Assembly: GCA_017437745.1 (NCBI GenBank)
Contig: JAFRYI010000023.1
Coordinates: 1-64,000 of the forward strand
DNA from: Bacillota bacterium
GTDB taxonomy: Bacteria; Bacillota; Clostridia; Peptostreptococcales; Anaerovoracaceae
Length of the DNA: 64,000 bases
Reading direction: 5' to 3'
The notes under the pieces are model-generated. The model did no database searches. It was not told the origin of the DNA and saw only the letters and a program-made list of their open reading frames with translations. The translations under genes and the position numbers were made by a program. This document shows positions 16,113-24,060 of the stretch, piece by piece (the first letter of the stretch is position 1; each line of letters starts with the position of its first letter).

Positions 16113-17675
16113 TTACTTGCTGAATGTAGTTGAGAACCAGTTCTTTATGCTGTCCCAGAGCCTCTGGAACCAGCTGCCCTGATCCTGAACGTCCGCGTCG
16201 CCGGAAGGAGCGTCCGGAGTCTGAGGGGCTTCGGTGCCGTCTTCGGGCGCGCTGTCTCCGGGGCGCTGAGGTCTGTCGGTACTGCCGTTCTTGTTTCCGC
16301 GGTCCTGGATGTTGCCTTTCTCGTCGCGGATATTACCGTCCGGAGGAGTGGGCATGGTGCCGTCCTCTCCCGGGACTTCCGGAGTAGCTCCGCTCTCGCC
16401 GTCGGTCTGGCCCTTACCGTATCCGCGGCCGCCCCATCCGGGGAATCCGCCGTCCTGACCGGGGGTCTGTCCGTTCTGACTGTCCCAGCCCGGTCTTCCG
16501 TTCATGCCGCCGTTTCCGCCTTTACCGGCGTCCATGGTGGTTCCGTAGGGGTTTACAAAGCATCCTTCCTTTATGTAGCAGGTGCCGTCGTAGTCCAGAC
16601 CGCCGTTTCCGCCGTTGTTTGCGGACTTAACGATGGTGGTAAGACCGCCGAGTATGTTGACATTGCCGTTGGAGTCTATGCCGTCGGCTCCGGCGCTGAT
16701 GCTGATGGTGCCTCCCATGATGTTGAGGGAGTAGGTGTAGTCGGTCAGATCCTTGTTGGCGGCGTTGATTCCGTCGTCGGTGGCGTTTACTGTAATGTTT
16801 CCGCTGTAGATGTTGATCGTGGCGCCTTCTATGGCTTCGCCTGCCTTCGCGACGTAGATGGTGGGTCCTTCGGTGCCGTCCTCGCCTATGGTAAGGATAT
16901 AGTCCGCCTTTATGCCGTCATCACCCGCGTTTACGGTGATGGTTCCGCTCTTTATTGTGAGGTCCGTGCCGGAGTTCATTCCGTCGCCCTCGGCGGTGAT
17001 GTTGATGGTAAGGTCCTTACCGTCGATCACGAAGCTGGCGTTGGTGTATCCGTCGGCTATGTCTTCCTCTTCCAGGTCGGAGACCTTAAGACCGTTCTTG
17101 CAGACGCCGTTTAAATTGAGCGTTCCGGTTCCGGTAAGCACTACGGAGGATCCGGTCTTGGCCTTCAGGGCCGCGCCGTCGAAGTCGTCGGTCTCTTCGT
17201 CCGCAATGTCTTCGGCGTCGGTAAGGGTGACGTTTCCTTCGATTATTACTTTAACTTCAGTGCCCTTGTTGAGGGATACGGTTGCTCCCACGCTGCTGGT
17301 AAGATCCAGGTCCTTAAGGATCAGGACTACGCCGGTGGTGCCTTTCTTAACGGCTAGGTTGCCGTCCGCGCAGGTGCCGGTAACGATGTAGGTGCCGGAC
17401 TTGCTGATCTTTACGTTATTGTTGTCCGCGTTCATCACTATGGTCTCGGCGTTGGCGACGTCCGGTACAAGCGATTCGGCGCTGTTGGAGGTGAGCTCGC
17501 TTGTTACGATCTCGGTGGGTTCGCTTGCGTAGCTCGCGGTGCCGCTCTGGCCCCATCCTCCCATGCCGCGCGGGCCCTGGGACGCGAACGCGAACGCCGG
17601 TACCGCGGCAAGCGCTGCCGCCAGAACTATGATGACGGCTGTCTTTGCCTTTCTGTTATTCTTTATGGTCTTCAT
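16113..17675 (-). CDS. Secreted beta-helix (Cthe_2159-like) carbohydrate-binding-type protein
   Basis: A 520-residue exported protein with a Sec signal peptide (about residues 1-32, ending AFAFAS). The body resembles the Cthe_2159 family, a calcium-binding parallel beta-helix that binds acidic or cellulosic polysaccharides. Repeated turns end in acidic DGI motifs (AGDDGIKA, ATDDGINA, AGADGIDS), likely metal-binding edges. From about residue 385 the chain is low-complexity, rich in G, P, D and N, and it ends in an amphipathic aromatic tail (WFQRLWDSIKNWF) that could associate with membrane or wall. There is no LPXTG motif. It is monocistronic, with a GGAG site on the minus strand. The polysaccharide target is unknown. 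Confidence 0.75.
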   Translation of the reverse strand: MKTIKNNRKAKTAVIIVLAAALAAVPAFAFASQGPRGMGGWGQSGTASYASEPTEIVTSELTSNSAESLVPDVANAETIVMNADNNNVKISKSGTYIVTGTCADGNLAVKKGTTGVVLILKDLDLTSSVGATVSLNKGTEVKVIIEGNVTLTDAEDIADEETDDFDGAALKAKTGSSVVLTGTGTLNLNGVCKNGLKVSDLEEEDIADGYTNASFVIDGKDLTINITAEGDGMNSGTDLTIKSGTITVNAGDDGIKADYILTIGEDGTEGPTIYVAKAGEAIEGATINIYSGNITVNATDDGINAANKDLTDYTYSLNIMGGTISISAGADGIDSNGNVNILGGLTTIVKSANNGGNGGLDYDGTCYIKEGCFVNPYGTTMDAGKGGNGGMNGRPGWDSQNGQTPGQDGGFPGWGGRGYGKGQTDGESGATPEVPGEDGTMPTPPDGNIRDEKGNIQDRGNKNGSTDRPQRPGDSAPEDGTEAPQTPDAPSGDADVQDQGSWFQRLWDSIKNWFSTTFSK

Positions 17676-17884
17676 TGTTGTTTCTCCTTTTATTAGTGTT
17701 CCCTAAGGGCTTTCCGCGTTTTCCGCGGCCCCGCCCTGTTCGGGAGTGAGTTCTTTTATCATGCTGCTTGGGACCGTTTGTCCTTTTGCAGCTTTATGAT
17801 AAACAACGAATGTAGAGAAATTGTAAAGAAACGGGCAACTGTTTTTGTAGATTCGGGCAGGAATGCGGCAAGTTCTTATTGTCC

Positions 17885-17914
17885 TTGACCGTCCTGCCGT
17901 TTATTCTATATAAT
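17885..17914 (+). promoter_or_regulatory. Promoter of the EIIC-like permease gene
   Basis: TTGACC and TATAAT are separated by 18 bases, followed by a leader of about 30 bases. Confidence 0.7.
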
Positions 17915-17951
17915 ATCTGTTAACCTATTATTCTTGAACAGAGGACAAAAG

Positions 17952-19043
17952 ATGAGTTCTTTCAAAGAGTTTCTTAAAAGAAAAGACATAGAAGTTTCCT
18001 TTAAGCGCTACTGCATAGACGCGCTTGGCGCAATGGCTCAGGGGCTGTTCTGCTCGCTGCTTATAGGAACCATAATCAATACCATAGGCACGCAGTTCCA
18101 CATTCCGTTCCTTATGGTCCCGGTGGCTACGGTCGCAGGCGTGGAATATACGGTGGGCGGAATAGCTACCGCAATGAGCGGTCCTGCCATGGCAGTTGCC
18201 ATAGGTTATGCTCTCAAGTGCCCGCCGCTGGTGCTGTTCTCCATGATAGCCGTGGGATTTGCTTCCAACGCTTTAGGCGGGGCGGGCGGTCCTCTGGCGG
18301 TACTGTTCGTTGCCATAATAGCCGCGGAGTGCGGCAAGGCTATCTCCAAGGAGACCAAGGTAGATATACTCGTCACCCCGCTGGTGACGATAGGAATAGG
18401 AGTATTCCTTTCCTGGCTGATAGCCCCGCCGATAGGCAAGGCAGCCATGTGGGTAGGAAACCTTATAATGTGGGCTACGGATCTTCAGCCGTTCCTTATG
18501 GGAATACTCGTTTCCGTAGTCGTGGGCATGGCTCTTACGCTGCCCATCTCGTCCGCGGCCATCTGCGCGGCGCTGGGCCTTACCGGTCTTGCCGGAGGCG
18601 CTGCCGTTGCGGGATGCTGCGCCCAGATGATAGGCTTTGCCGTAATATCCTTCAAGGAGAACCGTTGGGGCGGACTGGTGTCCCAGGGCATAGGAACGTC
18701 CATGCTCCAGATGGGCAACATAGTAAAGAATCCGCGGATCTGGATAGCTCCCACGCTTACCGCCGCAATTACTGGCCCCATCGCCACCTGCCTGTTCAAA
18801 CTTAAGATGAACGGAGCGCCGGTGTCGTCCGGCATGGGTACCTGCGGCCTTGTGGGCCAGATAGGCGTCTACACAGGCTGGGTAAACGACGTTGCCTCAG
18901 GCGTAAAGGAAGCCATCACCGCGTTCGACTGGGTGGGTCTGATACTCATCTCCTTCGTGCTCCCCGCGGTGCTGTCGCTGATCATCCACTACTTCGTAAA
19001 GGAGCTCGGATGGGTAAAGGACGGAGATCTTAAGCTGTCGTAG
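17952..19043 (+). CDS. PTS EIIC-like membrane protein (PTS_EIIC_2 type)
   Basis: A membrane protein of 363 residues with about ten hydrophobic segments, Gly-rich throughout, resembling the PTS_EIIC_2 family of putative sugar-specific permeases. No EIIA or EIIB gene lies nearby, so sugar phosphorylation by this protein alone is unlikely; relatives are often orphans of unknown role. The ATG at 17952 follows GAGGACAAAAG, whereas a TTG at 17934 has no spacing support. A LUD-domain gene follows 62 bases later. Confidence 0.75.
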   Translation: MSSFKEFLKRKDIEVSFKRYCIDALGAMAQGLFCSLLIGTIINTIGTQFHIPFLMVPVATVAGVEYTVGGIATAMSGPAMAVAIGYALKCPPLVLFSMIAVGFASNALGGAGGPLAVLFVAIIAAECGKAISKETKVDILVTPLVTIGIGVFLSWLIAPPIGKAAMWVGNLIMWATDLQPFLMGILVSVVVGMALTLPISSAAICAALGLTGLAGGAAVAGCCAQMIGFAVISFKENRWGGLVSQGIGTSMLQMGNIVKNPRIWIAPTLTAAITGPIATCLFKLKMNGAPVSSGMGTCGLVGQIGVYTGWVNDVASGVKEAITAFDWVGLILISFVLPAVLSLIIHYFVKELGWVKDGDLKLS

Positions 19044-19105
19044 TCATTAAATGCGGAGGGCCGCAAAGACCCGGGCGCATCATATTCCGTCAAAGGAGGT
19101 CTTTC

Positions 19106-19732
19106 ATGGACGCTAATATCACCAAGAGAAACGAACTGCTGGCGCAGAAGGTCATCAAAGGCCTCGAATCGCGCAACATGACCGCGTATTACGCCAAGGA
19201 CAAGGAGGAAGCTCTTGCCAAGGCTCTTGAACTTATCCCCAAGGGCAGCAAGGTGACCATGGGCGGATGCCAGAGCGCCGTGGAGATAGGCCTGGTGGCC
19301 GCGGTAAAGGGCCCGGACTACAAGTTCATAGACAGGCACGCCGGAGATCCGCGCGAAGCTCTGCTGGCCGGATACGACGCGGACTGGTTCCTTTCCAGCG
19401 CCAACGCCATGACGGAGGACGGAGTGCTCGTAAACATCGACGGAAGCTCCAACCGTGTCTCCATGATAGCGCAGGGCCCCAAGCACGTGCTGTTCATAAT
19501 AGGCATGAACAAGGTCTGCGACGACGTGGACGGAGCTCTTAAGAGAGCAAGGAACGTCGCGGCGCCCATAAATTCCCAGCGCTTCGGGCTGAATACGCCC
19601 TGCTGCAAGACCGGTTCGTGCATGGACTGCAAGTCTCCGGACAACATCTGCTGCCAGGTCCTGATAACACGCTTCTCAAAGCATCCGGGACGCATACACG
19701 TAATACTCGTAAACGATAATCTGGGCTTCTGA
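19106..19732 (+). CDS. LUD-domain (lactate utilization LutC-like) protein
   Basis: A 208-residue protein of the LUD/DUF162 family. The start MDANITKRNELLAQKVIKGL and the KVTMGGCQSAVEIGL region are typical. A cysteine-rich block near the C-terminus (CCKTGSCMDCKSPDNICC, about 165-182) may bind metal or a cluster. In LutABC the family takes part in lactate oxidation, but no LutA or LutB is present here, and single-gene forms are common in Clostridia with unknown function. It has a strong AAAGGAGG site. Confidence 0.82.
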   Translation: MDANITKRNELLAQKVIKGLESRNMTAYYAKDKEEALAKALELIPKGSKVTMGGCQSAVEIGLVAAVKGPDYKFIDRHAGDPREALLAGYDADWFLSSANAMTEDGVLVNIDGSSNRVSMIAQGPKHVLFIIGMNKVCDDVDGALKRARNVAAPINSQRFGLNTPCCKTGSCMDCKSPDNICCQVLITRFSKHPGRIHVILVNDNLGF

Positions 19733-19781
19733 TGCCCGCGCGGCCTGTCCGAGTCTGCGGACACGGCGGCGGAAAACAAAG

Positions 19782-22235
19782 ATGGATAGAACATCCGCGG
19801 AAATTAAACAGAATGCAGCTCCGGCCGTTCAGAGGCTCGACCCTCCGGCGGAGCAGGGACTAAGCTCGGCTCAGGCTAAGGAAAGGCTTGCGGCCGGGCT
19901 TTCCAACGTGTCCTCGGTCTCCGGCGGCAGAAGCGTGGCGGAGATAATCAAGGACAATCTTTTTACGTTCTTTAACCTTATATTCGCCGTGCTGGCGGTG
20001 CTGCTGATAATCGCAGGATCTTACAAGAGCCTTACCTTCCTGCCGGTCGTCATCGCGAACATTGTGATAGGCACGGTGCAGGAGCTGCGCGCAAAGAAGA
20101 CGCTGGACGAACTGAGCCTTCTTAACGAACCGAAAGCCAGGGCCGTCCGCGATGGCAAAGTCGTGGATCTTCCCGCGGAGCAGCTGGTGCTGGACGACAT
20201 AGCGGTGTTCGGCCAGGGTTCGCAGATCTGCGCTGACGCCGTTGTAAAGAGCGGCGAGGTATCCGTCAACGAATCGCTGATAACAGGCGAGACCGCCGAA
20301 ATAAAAAAGAAGCCGGGCGACGAGCTCTTCTCCGGCAGTTTCGTGGTGTCCGGAGAATGCCGCGCAAGACTGGATAAGGTAGGCGACGATTCCTACGCGG
20401 CCAGGCTTACCGTAATGGCCAGGGCAACGGAGCACAAGGAGCGCTCGGAGATGATGCGCGTGCTCAATAAGATAGTAGGCGCGGTAGGCATTATCATAAT
20501 CCCCGTGGGCATAGCTCTGTTCTGCCAGCAGTATTTCTGGGCAGGCAGGGGCTTCTCCGGAAGCATAGTGTCCATGGTAGCGGCCGCGATAGGCATGATC
20601 CCCGAGGGGCTCTACTTCCTAACAAGCATCGCTCTTGCGGTAAGCACGGTCAGACTTGCGCAGCGCCGCGTAATGCTGCACGACATGAAGAGCATAGAGA
20701 CGCTTGCGCGCGTGGACGTGCTCTGCCTGGACAAGACCGGAACCATAACCGACAACGGCATGACCGTAAACGGCCTGGTGAATCTGTGCGGCAGACTGCA
20801 GGAAGATAAGGAATACGTTTCGGATGAAAGGCTCGAGGGGCTGCTGGGCGCTTTCGTAAGCGCGATGCCCAAGGGCAACATTACGGATGACGCGCTGAAG
20901 GCGAGATTCGCCGGCGGGCAGTCTTCCGACGGGAAACCCGCGTCCGGAACAGATCCCGGAGCCAGCCGGCCGGATTTTACGGACATACAGCCGTTCTCTT
21001 CTGTTTACAAGTACGCTTCCGCCGTTACAGGCGGCTTCAGATATCTGCTGGGCGCCCCGGAGATGGTGCTTGGCGATGGCTTCGGACGCGTCCGCGAGGA
21101 AGTCGAAAAATACAACTCGCAGGGCTTCCGCACCTTGCTTTTCGCCAGGGTGGACGCTGACCGTCCCGCGGAGATGGCTGCCGGAAGCACGGCCGAGGAA
21201 CTTGCTCTGATAATGCTGGAGAACCGTGTCCGCGAGACCGCTCCGGCAACATTCGAATACTTCAAAGAACAGGGCGTGGACATAAAGATAATCTCCGGCG
21301 ACAGTCCGCTGACTGTCTCCAGAGTGGCCACCCAGGCCGGCGTGGAAGGCGCGGAACGGTATGTGGACGCCCGCGAGCTTACGACTCCGGAACTTATCGC
21401 TGCGGCTGCCGAAAGATACACGGTCTTCGGACGGGTCCTCCCGGAGCAGAAGAGGGAACTCATTCTTGCGCTAAAAAAGGCCGGACATACGGTAGGCATG
21501 ACCGGCGACGGCATAAACGACATACTTGCCCTTAAGGAAGCGGACTGCTCGGTGGCCATGGCTTCCGGCTGCGACGCGGCGATGCAGGTGTCGCAGGTGG
21601 TGCTTCTGGATTCCGACTTTTCCGCAATGCCCGGCGTAGTTGCCGAGGGCAGAAGGGTGGTCAACAACATACAGCGCTCGGCCAGCCTGTTCCTTGTAAA
21701 GAACATCTTCTCGCTGCTTACGGCGCTGCTTTCGATAATATTCTTCGCGCGGTATCCCATGCAGCCTACGCAGGTGACGCTCGTGGCTGCGTTCACCATC
21801 GGCATCCCGGGATTCTTCCTGGCGCTCGCGCCCTGCAAGGAAAGGATAAAAGGAAGCTTCCTGTTCAACGTGCTGAGGACGGCTGCTCCGGCAGGGATAA
21901 CGGACTGCGCGGCGGTGTTCGGTTTCTCCGCGTTCGCGGCGGCCAGAGGCCTGCCGGAGGCCGAGATCTCCACGGCATGCACCGTGCTTCTGTGCTGGAT
22001 AGGCTTCCTGATGCTTCTGATTATAAGCAGGCCGCTGACCACATGGCGCGTGGTGCTTATACTGGGCTGCGTCGCCGGCGCGATACTTGCCGGAATGCTG
22101 CTGCCGTGGCTCTTCTCGATAGCGCCCATGTCCGCGGCGTGCGTAAAATACATGCTGGCATTCATGGCCGGTTCCGGGGCTGTGCTGATAGCGCTTACGT
22201 CACTGGCGGGCAGGATAAAGCCGTCCCGGAAATGA
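19782..22235 (+). CDS. Cation-translocating P-type ATPase (CtpE-like)
   Basis: An 817-residue P-type ATPase. The phosphorylation motif DKTGTIT has its catalytic Asp at D317. The actuator loop reads ITGETAEIKKK in place of TGES. The hinge motif GDGINDILALKEADCSVAM is intact. The arrangement MLHDMKSIETLARVDVLCLDKTGT and the hydrophobic C-terminal block resemble the CtpE/calcium-type group rather than heavy-metal CPx pumps, since no CPC motif is seen in the membrane. Ion specificity remains open (calcium is the best-known substrate in the group). The downstream DUF5714-like gene begins 13 bases after the stop codon. Confidence 0.87.
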   Translation: MDRTSAEIKQNAAPAVQRLDPPAEQGLSSAQAKERLAAGLSNVSSVSGGRSVAEIIKDNLFTFFNLIFAVLAVLLIIAGSYKSLTFLPVVIANIVIGTVQELRAKKTLDELSLLNEPKARAVRDGKVVDLPAEQLVLDDIAVFGQGSQICADAVVKSGEVSVNESLITGETAEIKKKPGDELFSGSFVVSGECRARLDKVGDDSYAARLTVMARATEHKERSEMMRVLNKIVGAVGIIIIPVGIALFCQQYFWAGRGFSGSIVSMVAAAIGMIPEGLYFLTSIALAVSTVRLAQRRVMLHDMKSIETLARVDVLCLDKTGTITDNGMTVNGLVNLCGRLQEDKEYVSDERLEGLLGAFVSAMPKGNITDDALKARFAGGQSSDGKPASGTDPGASRPDFTDIQPFSSVYKYASAVTGGFRYLLGAPEMVLGDGFGRVREEVEKYNSQGFRTLLFARVDADRPAEMAAGSTAEELALIMLENRVRETAPATFEYFKEQGVDIKIISGDSPLTVSRVATQAGVEGAERYVDARELTTPELIAAAAERYTVFGRVLPEQKRELILALKKAGHTVGMTGDGINDILALKEADCSVAMASGCDAAMQVSQVVLLDSDFSAMPGVVAEGRRVVNNIQRSASLFLVKNIFSLLTALLSIIFFARYPMQPTQVTLVAAFTIGIPGFFLALAPCKERIKGSFLFNVLRTAAPAGITDCAAVFGFSAFAAARGLPEAEISTACTVLLCWIGFLMLLIISRPLTTWRVVLILGCVAGAILAGMLLPWLFSIAPMSAACVKYMLAFMAGSGAVLIALTSLAGRIKPSRK

Positions 22236-22248
22236 AAGGGTGGAAAAA

Positions 22249-22797
22249 ATGACTAAAGAAGAAATGATCATCGAGGCCTGCAAGGCAGAATCGTCCCGGG
22301 ATCCTATAGAGATCTTCAATAATGTCGTCGAAAAGTGCGGTGTCAGCATACACGGTCCGGAACATCACGTCCTGGACGGAGCGTGCGTTCTTACCGCGTT
22401 TTACAACGCCGGAGGCAGCGTGGATCTGAACGCGGCTCTGGAGACGCTTCTTCAGCGCGGTCTTAAGATGCCCGGCGCGGCGTGCGGACACTGGGGCGTA
22501 TGCGGCGCGGTGATGTCCGTGGGCGCGGCGCTGTCGGTAATAGAGAATACCGGTCCGCTGACCGCGGACGATTCGTGGGGCTCGCACATGCGATACACCT
22601 CCGACGCTCTGGGAAAACTGGCGGAAGTCGGAGGCCCCAGATGCTGCAAAAGGAACGCGTTCCTGGCCATAAAGGCGGCCATACCGTACATTAGGGAACG
22701 CTTTGGCATAGAACTGACAGACCGAAGCATAGAATGCGATTACTCCCCGCTCAACAAACAGTGCATAGGAGAAAGGTGCCCGTTCCGCAAAGGCTGA
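22249..22797 (+). CDS. DUF5714-like cysteine-rich protein
   Basis: A protein of 182 residues resembling DUF5714. It is soluble, with conserved-looking elements GPEHHVLDGA, PGAACGHWGVCGAV and a C-terminal cysteine set (RCCKRN, IECDYS, QCIGERCPF) suggestive of metal or cluster binding. The family has no established function known to me. It sits 13 bases after the P-type ATPase gene and is probably cotranscribed. The ATG at 22249 is preferred because AAAGGGTGG lies ahead of it; a GTG at 22240 would add three residues. Confidence 0.7.
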   Translation: MTKEEMIIEACKAESSRDPIEIFNNVVEKCGVSIHGPEHHVLDGACVLTAFYNAGGSVDLNAALETLLQRGLKMPGAACGHWGVCGAVMSVGAALSVIENTGPLTADDSWGSHMRYTSDALGKLAEVGGPRCCKRNAFLAIKAAIPYIRERFGIELTDRSIECDYSPLNKQCIGERCPFRKG

Positions 22798-22857
22798 CGG
22801 CGGGAAGATTCCGGCCCTCAGAGGCTGAAGCTGACAGGACCGTCATACAGACAGAAT

Positions 22858-22887
22858 AAAAATGCGCCCGTGAATACGAGCGCTTTT
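22858..22887. terminator. Bidirectional terminator-like hairpin
   Basis: AAAA-GCGC pairs with GCGC-TTTT around a 12-base loop, between the convergent DUF5714-like and DtxR-type genes. Confidence 0.55.
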
Positions 22888-22905
22888 GTGTTCGGAATAA
22901 TGATC

Positions 22906-23274
22906 TTACTGCATCTTTTCCAGATGGCTCTTTATCGCTTCGAATGTGGTCTCGCTTATGTAATGCTCTATGCGGCAGGCGTCTTCCAGGGCGGTCTTCT
23001 CGTCCACGCCCAGAAGGGTAAGCCCTTTGGCCAAGGTGTTGTGCCTGTCGTAGATGCGCTCCGCAAGATCCCTGCCGGACGGTGTAAGCGTGATGGCGCC
23101 GGCATTGTCGACCTCTATGAAGCCGTCGCTCTTAAGGATCCCCACCGCTCTGCTGACCGACGGCTTGGAGTAGCCCATGCGGTCCGCTACGTCTATGGAG
23201 CGGACACAGGGAAGCTCGCGCGAAAGCACGAGTATGTTCTCCAGATACATTTCCCCGGATTCCAGTAAAGCCAT
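22906..23274 (-). CDS. Iron-type DtxR/IdeR family metal-dependent repressor (short form)
   Basis: A 122-residue regulator with an N-terminal winged helix and a metal-binding dimerisation domain, without the C-terminal SH3 domain. Metal ligands can be read against DtxR: M9 (GEMYLE) matches DtxR M10, and C100, E103 and H104 (ACRIEH) match C102, E105 and H106, with H78 also present. MntR has Asp where this protein has Met, so Fe2+ is the likelier co-repressor. It is divergent from the feo operon, whose promoter region carries matching palindromes. The ATG at 23274 follows AAAGGAG; an upstream in-frame ATG at 23298 overlaps that site. Confidence 0.9.
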   Translation of the reverse strand: MALLESGEMYLENILVLSRELPCVRSIDVADRMGYSKPSVSRAVGILKSDGFIEVDNAGAITLTPSGRDLAERIYDRHNTLAKGLTLLGVDEKTALEDACRIEHYISETTFEAIKSHLEKMQ

Positions 23275-23300
23275 TTCTGTACGCTCCTTTCGTTTCATTC

Positions 23301-23309
23301 ATTATAACA
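23301..23309 (-). promoter_or_regulatory. Extended -10 promoter of the DtxR-type regulator gene
   Basis: The minus strand reads TGTTATAAT, a perfect extended -10. No TTAGC-type palindrome overlaps it, so autoregulation is not evident. Confidence 0.55.
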
Positions 23310-23412
23310 AGCGGCGGAAGGAAATAAAAGCATCGAATCCTCCGGCCGCGCTCTATTTTTTTTCAGTAATATCACAGATGTGAAAAAATCCTGCGCGAAT
23401 ATAAAAAAACAC

Positions 23413-23441
23413 TTGAAATGTTAGCATATGCTAACTATAAT
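23413..23441 (+). promoter_or_regulatory. Promoter of the feo operon
   Basis: TTGAAA (23413-23418) and TATAAT (23436-23441) are separated by exactly 17 bases. The spacer is almost wholly occupied by a perfect 16-base palindrome. Confidence 0.85.
23420..23435 (+). promoter_or_regulatory. Operator 1 of the DtxR-type regulator
   Basis: GTTAGCATATGCTAAC is a perfect palindrome of the TTAGC-n-GCTAA type used by DtxR-family repressors. It fills the -35/-10 spacer, so bound repressor would block RNA polymerase. Confidence 0.8.
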
Positions 23442-23451
23442 GAATCGAAAG

Positions 23452-23469
23452 GGTTAGCGTAGACTAACC
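23452..23469 (+). promoter_or_regulatory. Operator 2 of the DtxR-type regulator
   Basis: GGTTAGCGTAGACTAACC is an imperfect palindrome sharing the TTAGC half-site with operator 1. It lies just after the predicted transcription start and before the ribosome binding site. The two centres are 33 bases apart, about three helical turns. Confidence 0.7.
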
Positions 23470-23489
23470 AAATGCAGGAGGAACGCAGG

Positions 23490-23702
23490 ATGATGCCGCT
23501 TTGTTTCGCCGATCCCGGCGAAGAAAACATCATAAAAAAGGTCAGCGGAACGCCGGAAGTGCGCCAGCACTTAAGCGACCTGGGCTTCGTGCCCGGCACC
23601 GCGGTGTCGATCATCAATTCTCTGGGAGGGAACGTCATCGTCAGGGTCAAGGAGTCGCGCATCGCGATAAGCGAGGAAATGGCCCGCAAGATAATGATAT
23701 GA
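23490..23702 (+). CDS. feoA: FeoA family protein (first copy)
   Basis: A 70-residue SH3-like FeoA protein that supports FeoB in ferrous iron uptake, probably from the cytoplasmic face. Typical features are LSDLGFVPGTAVSIIN and VRVKESRIAISEEMARKIM. A frame opening at ATG 23472 contains the AGGAGG site inside it, so the ATG at 23490, eight bases after AGGAGG, is the real start; an ATG directly after it is also possible. It is the first gene of the feo operon. Confidence 0.88.
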   Translation: MMPLCFADPGEENIIKKVSGTPEVRQHLSDLGFVPGTAVSIINSLGGNVIVRVKESRIAISEEMARKIMI

Positions 23703-23724
23703 AACTACAGGAGGTCTTAATAGC

Positions 23725-23979
23725 ATGAAAACATTAAGGGACGCCGCCATAGGCGACACCGTGAAGGTAAAGAAGCTGCACGGCGAGGGGGCCGTAAAGC
23801 GCCGCATCATGGACATGGGCATTACCAAGGGCGTGGAGATCTACGTCAGGAAGGTCGCTCCGCTGGGAGATCCCATAGAGGTCAACGTCCGCGGGTACGA
23901 GCTGTCGCTTCGCAAGGCCGACGCGGAGATGATAGAGACAGTCGAAGAGAAGACCGAAGAGACTGCTGAAGCAAAGTAG
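23725..23979 (+). CDS. feoA: FeoA family protein (second copy)
   Basis: An 84-residue FeoA paralog with KRRIMDMGITKGVEIYVRKVAPLGDPIEVNVRGYELSLR spread over residues 28-68, the canonical SH3-like core, and an acidic tail. It follows the first feoA by 22 bases with a strong ACAGGAGG site. Two feoA genes ahead of feoB are common in Clostridia and may give a heteromeric partner for FeoB. Confidence 0.92.
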   Translation: MKTLRDAAIGDTVKVKKLHGEGAVKRRIMDMGITKGVEIYVRKVAPLGDPIEVNVRGYELSLRKADAEMIETVEEKTEETAEAK

Positions 23980-24018
23980 TTAAACAGCCGGGACCGCTGG
24001 TCCCGTATTTATAAGACA

Positions 24019-24042
24019 CGCGGTTAGCGTATGCTTACCGCG
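24019..24042 (+). promoter_or_regulatory. Third TTAGC palindrome, between feoA and feoB
   Basis: The 24-base near-perfect palindrome CGCGGTTAGCGTATGCTTAC-CGCG contains the same TTAGCGTA core as operator 2. It may be an internal operator controlling feoB, an RNA hairpin, or both. No clear promoter boxes flank it. Confidence 0.55.
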
Positions 24043-24060
24043 TCGTGAAAGGAGTCATTC

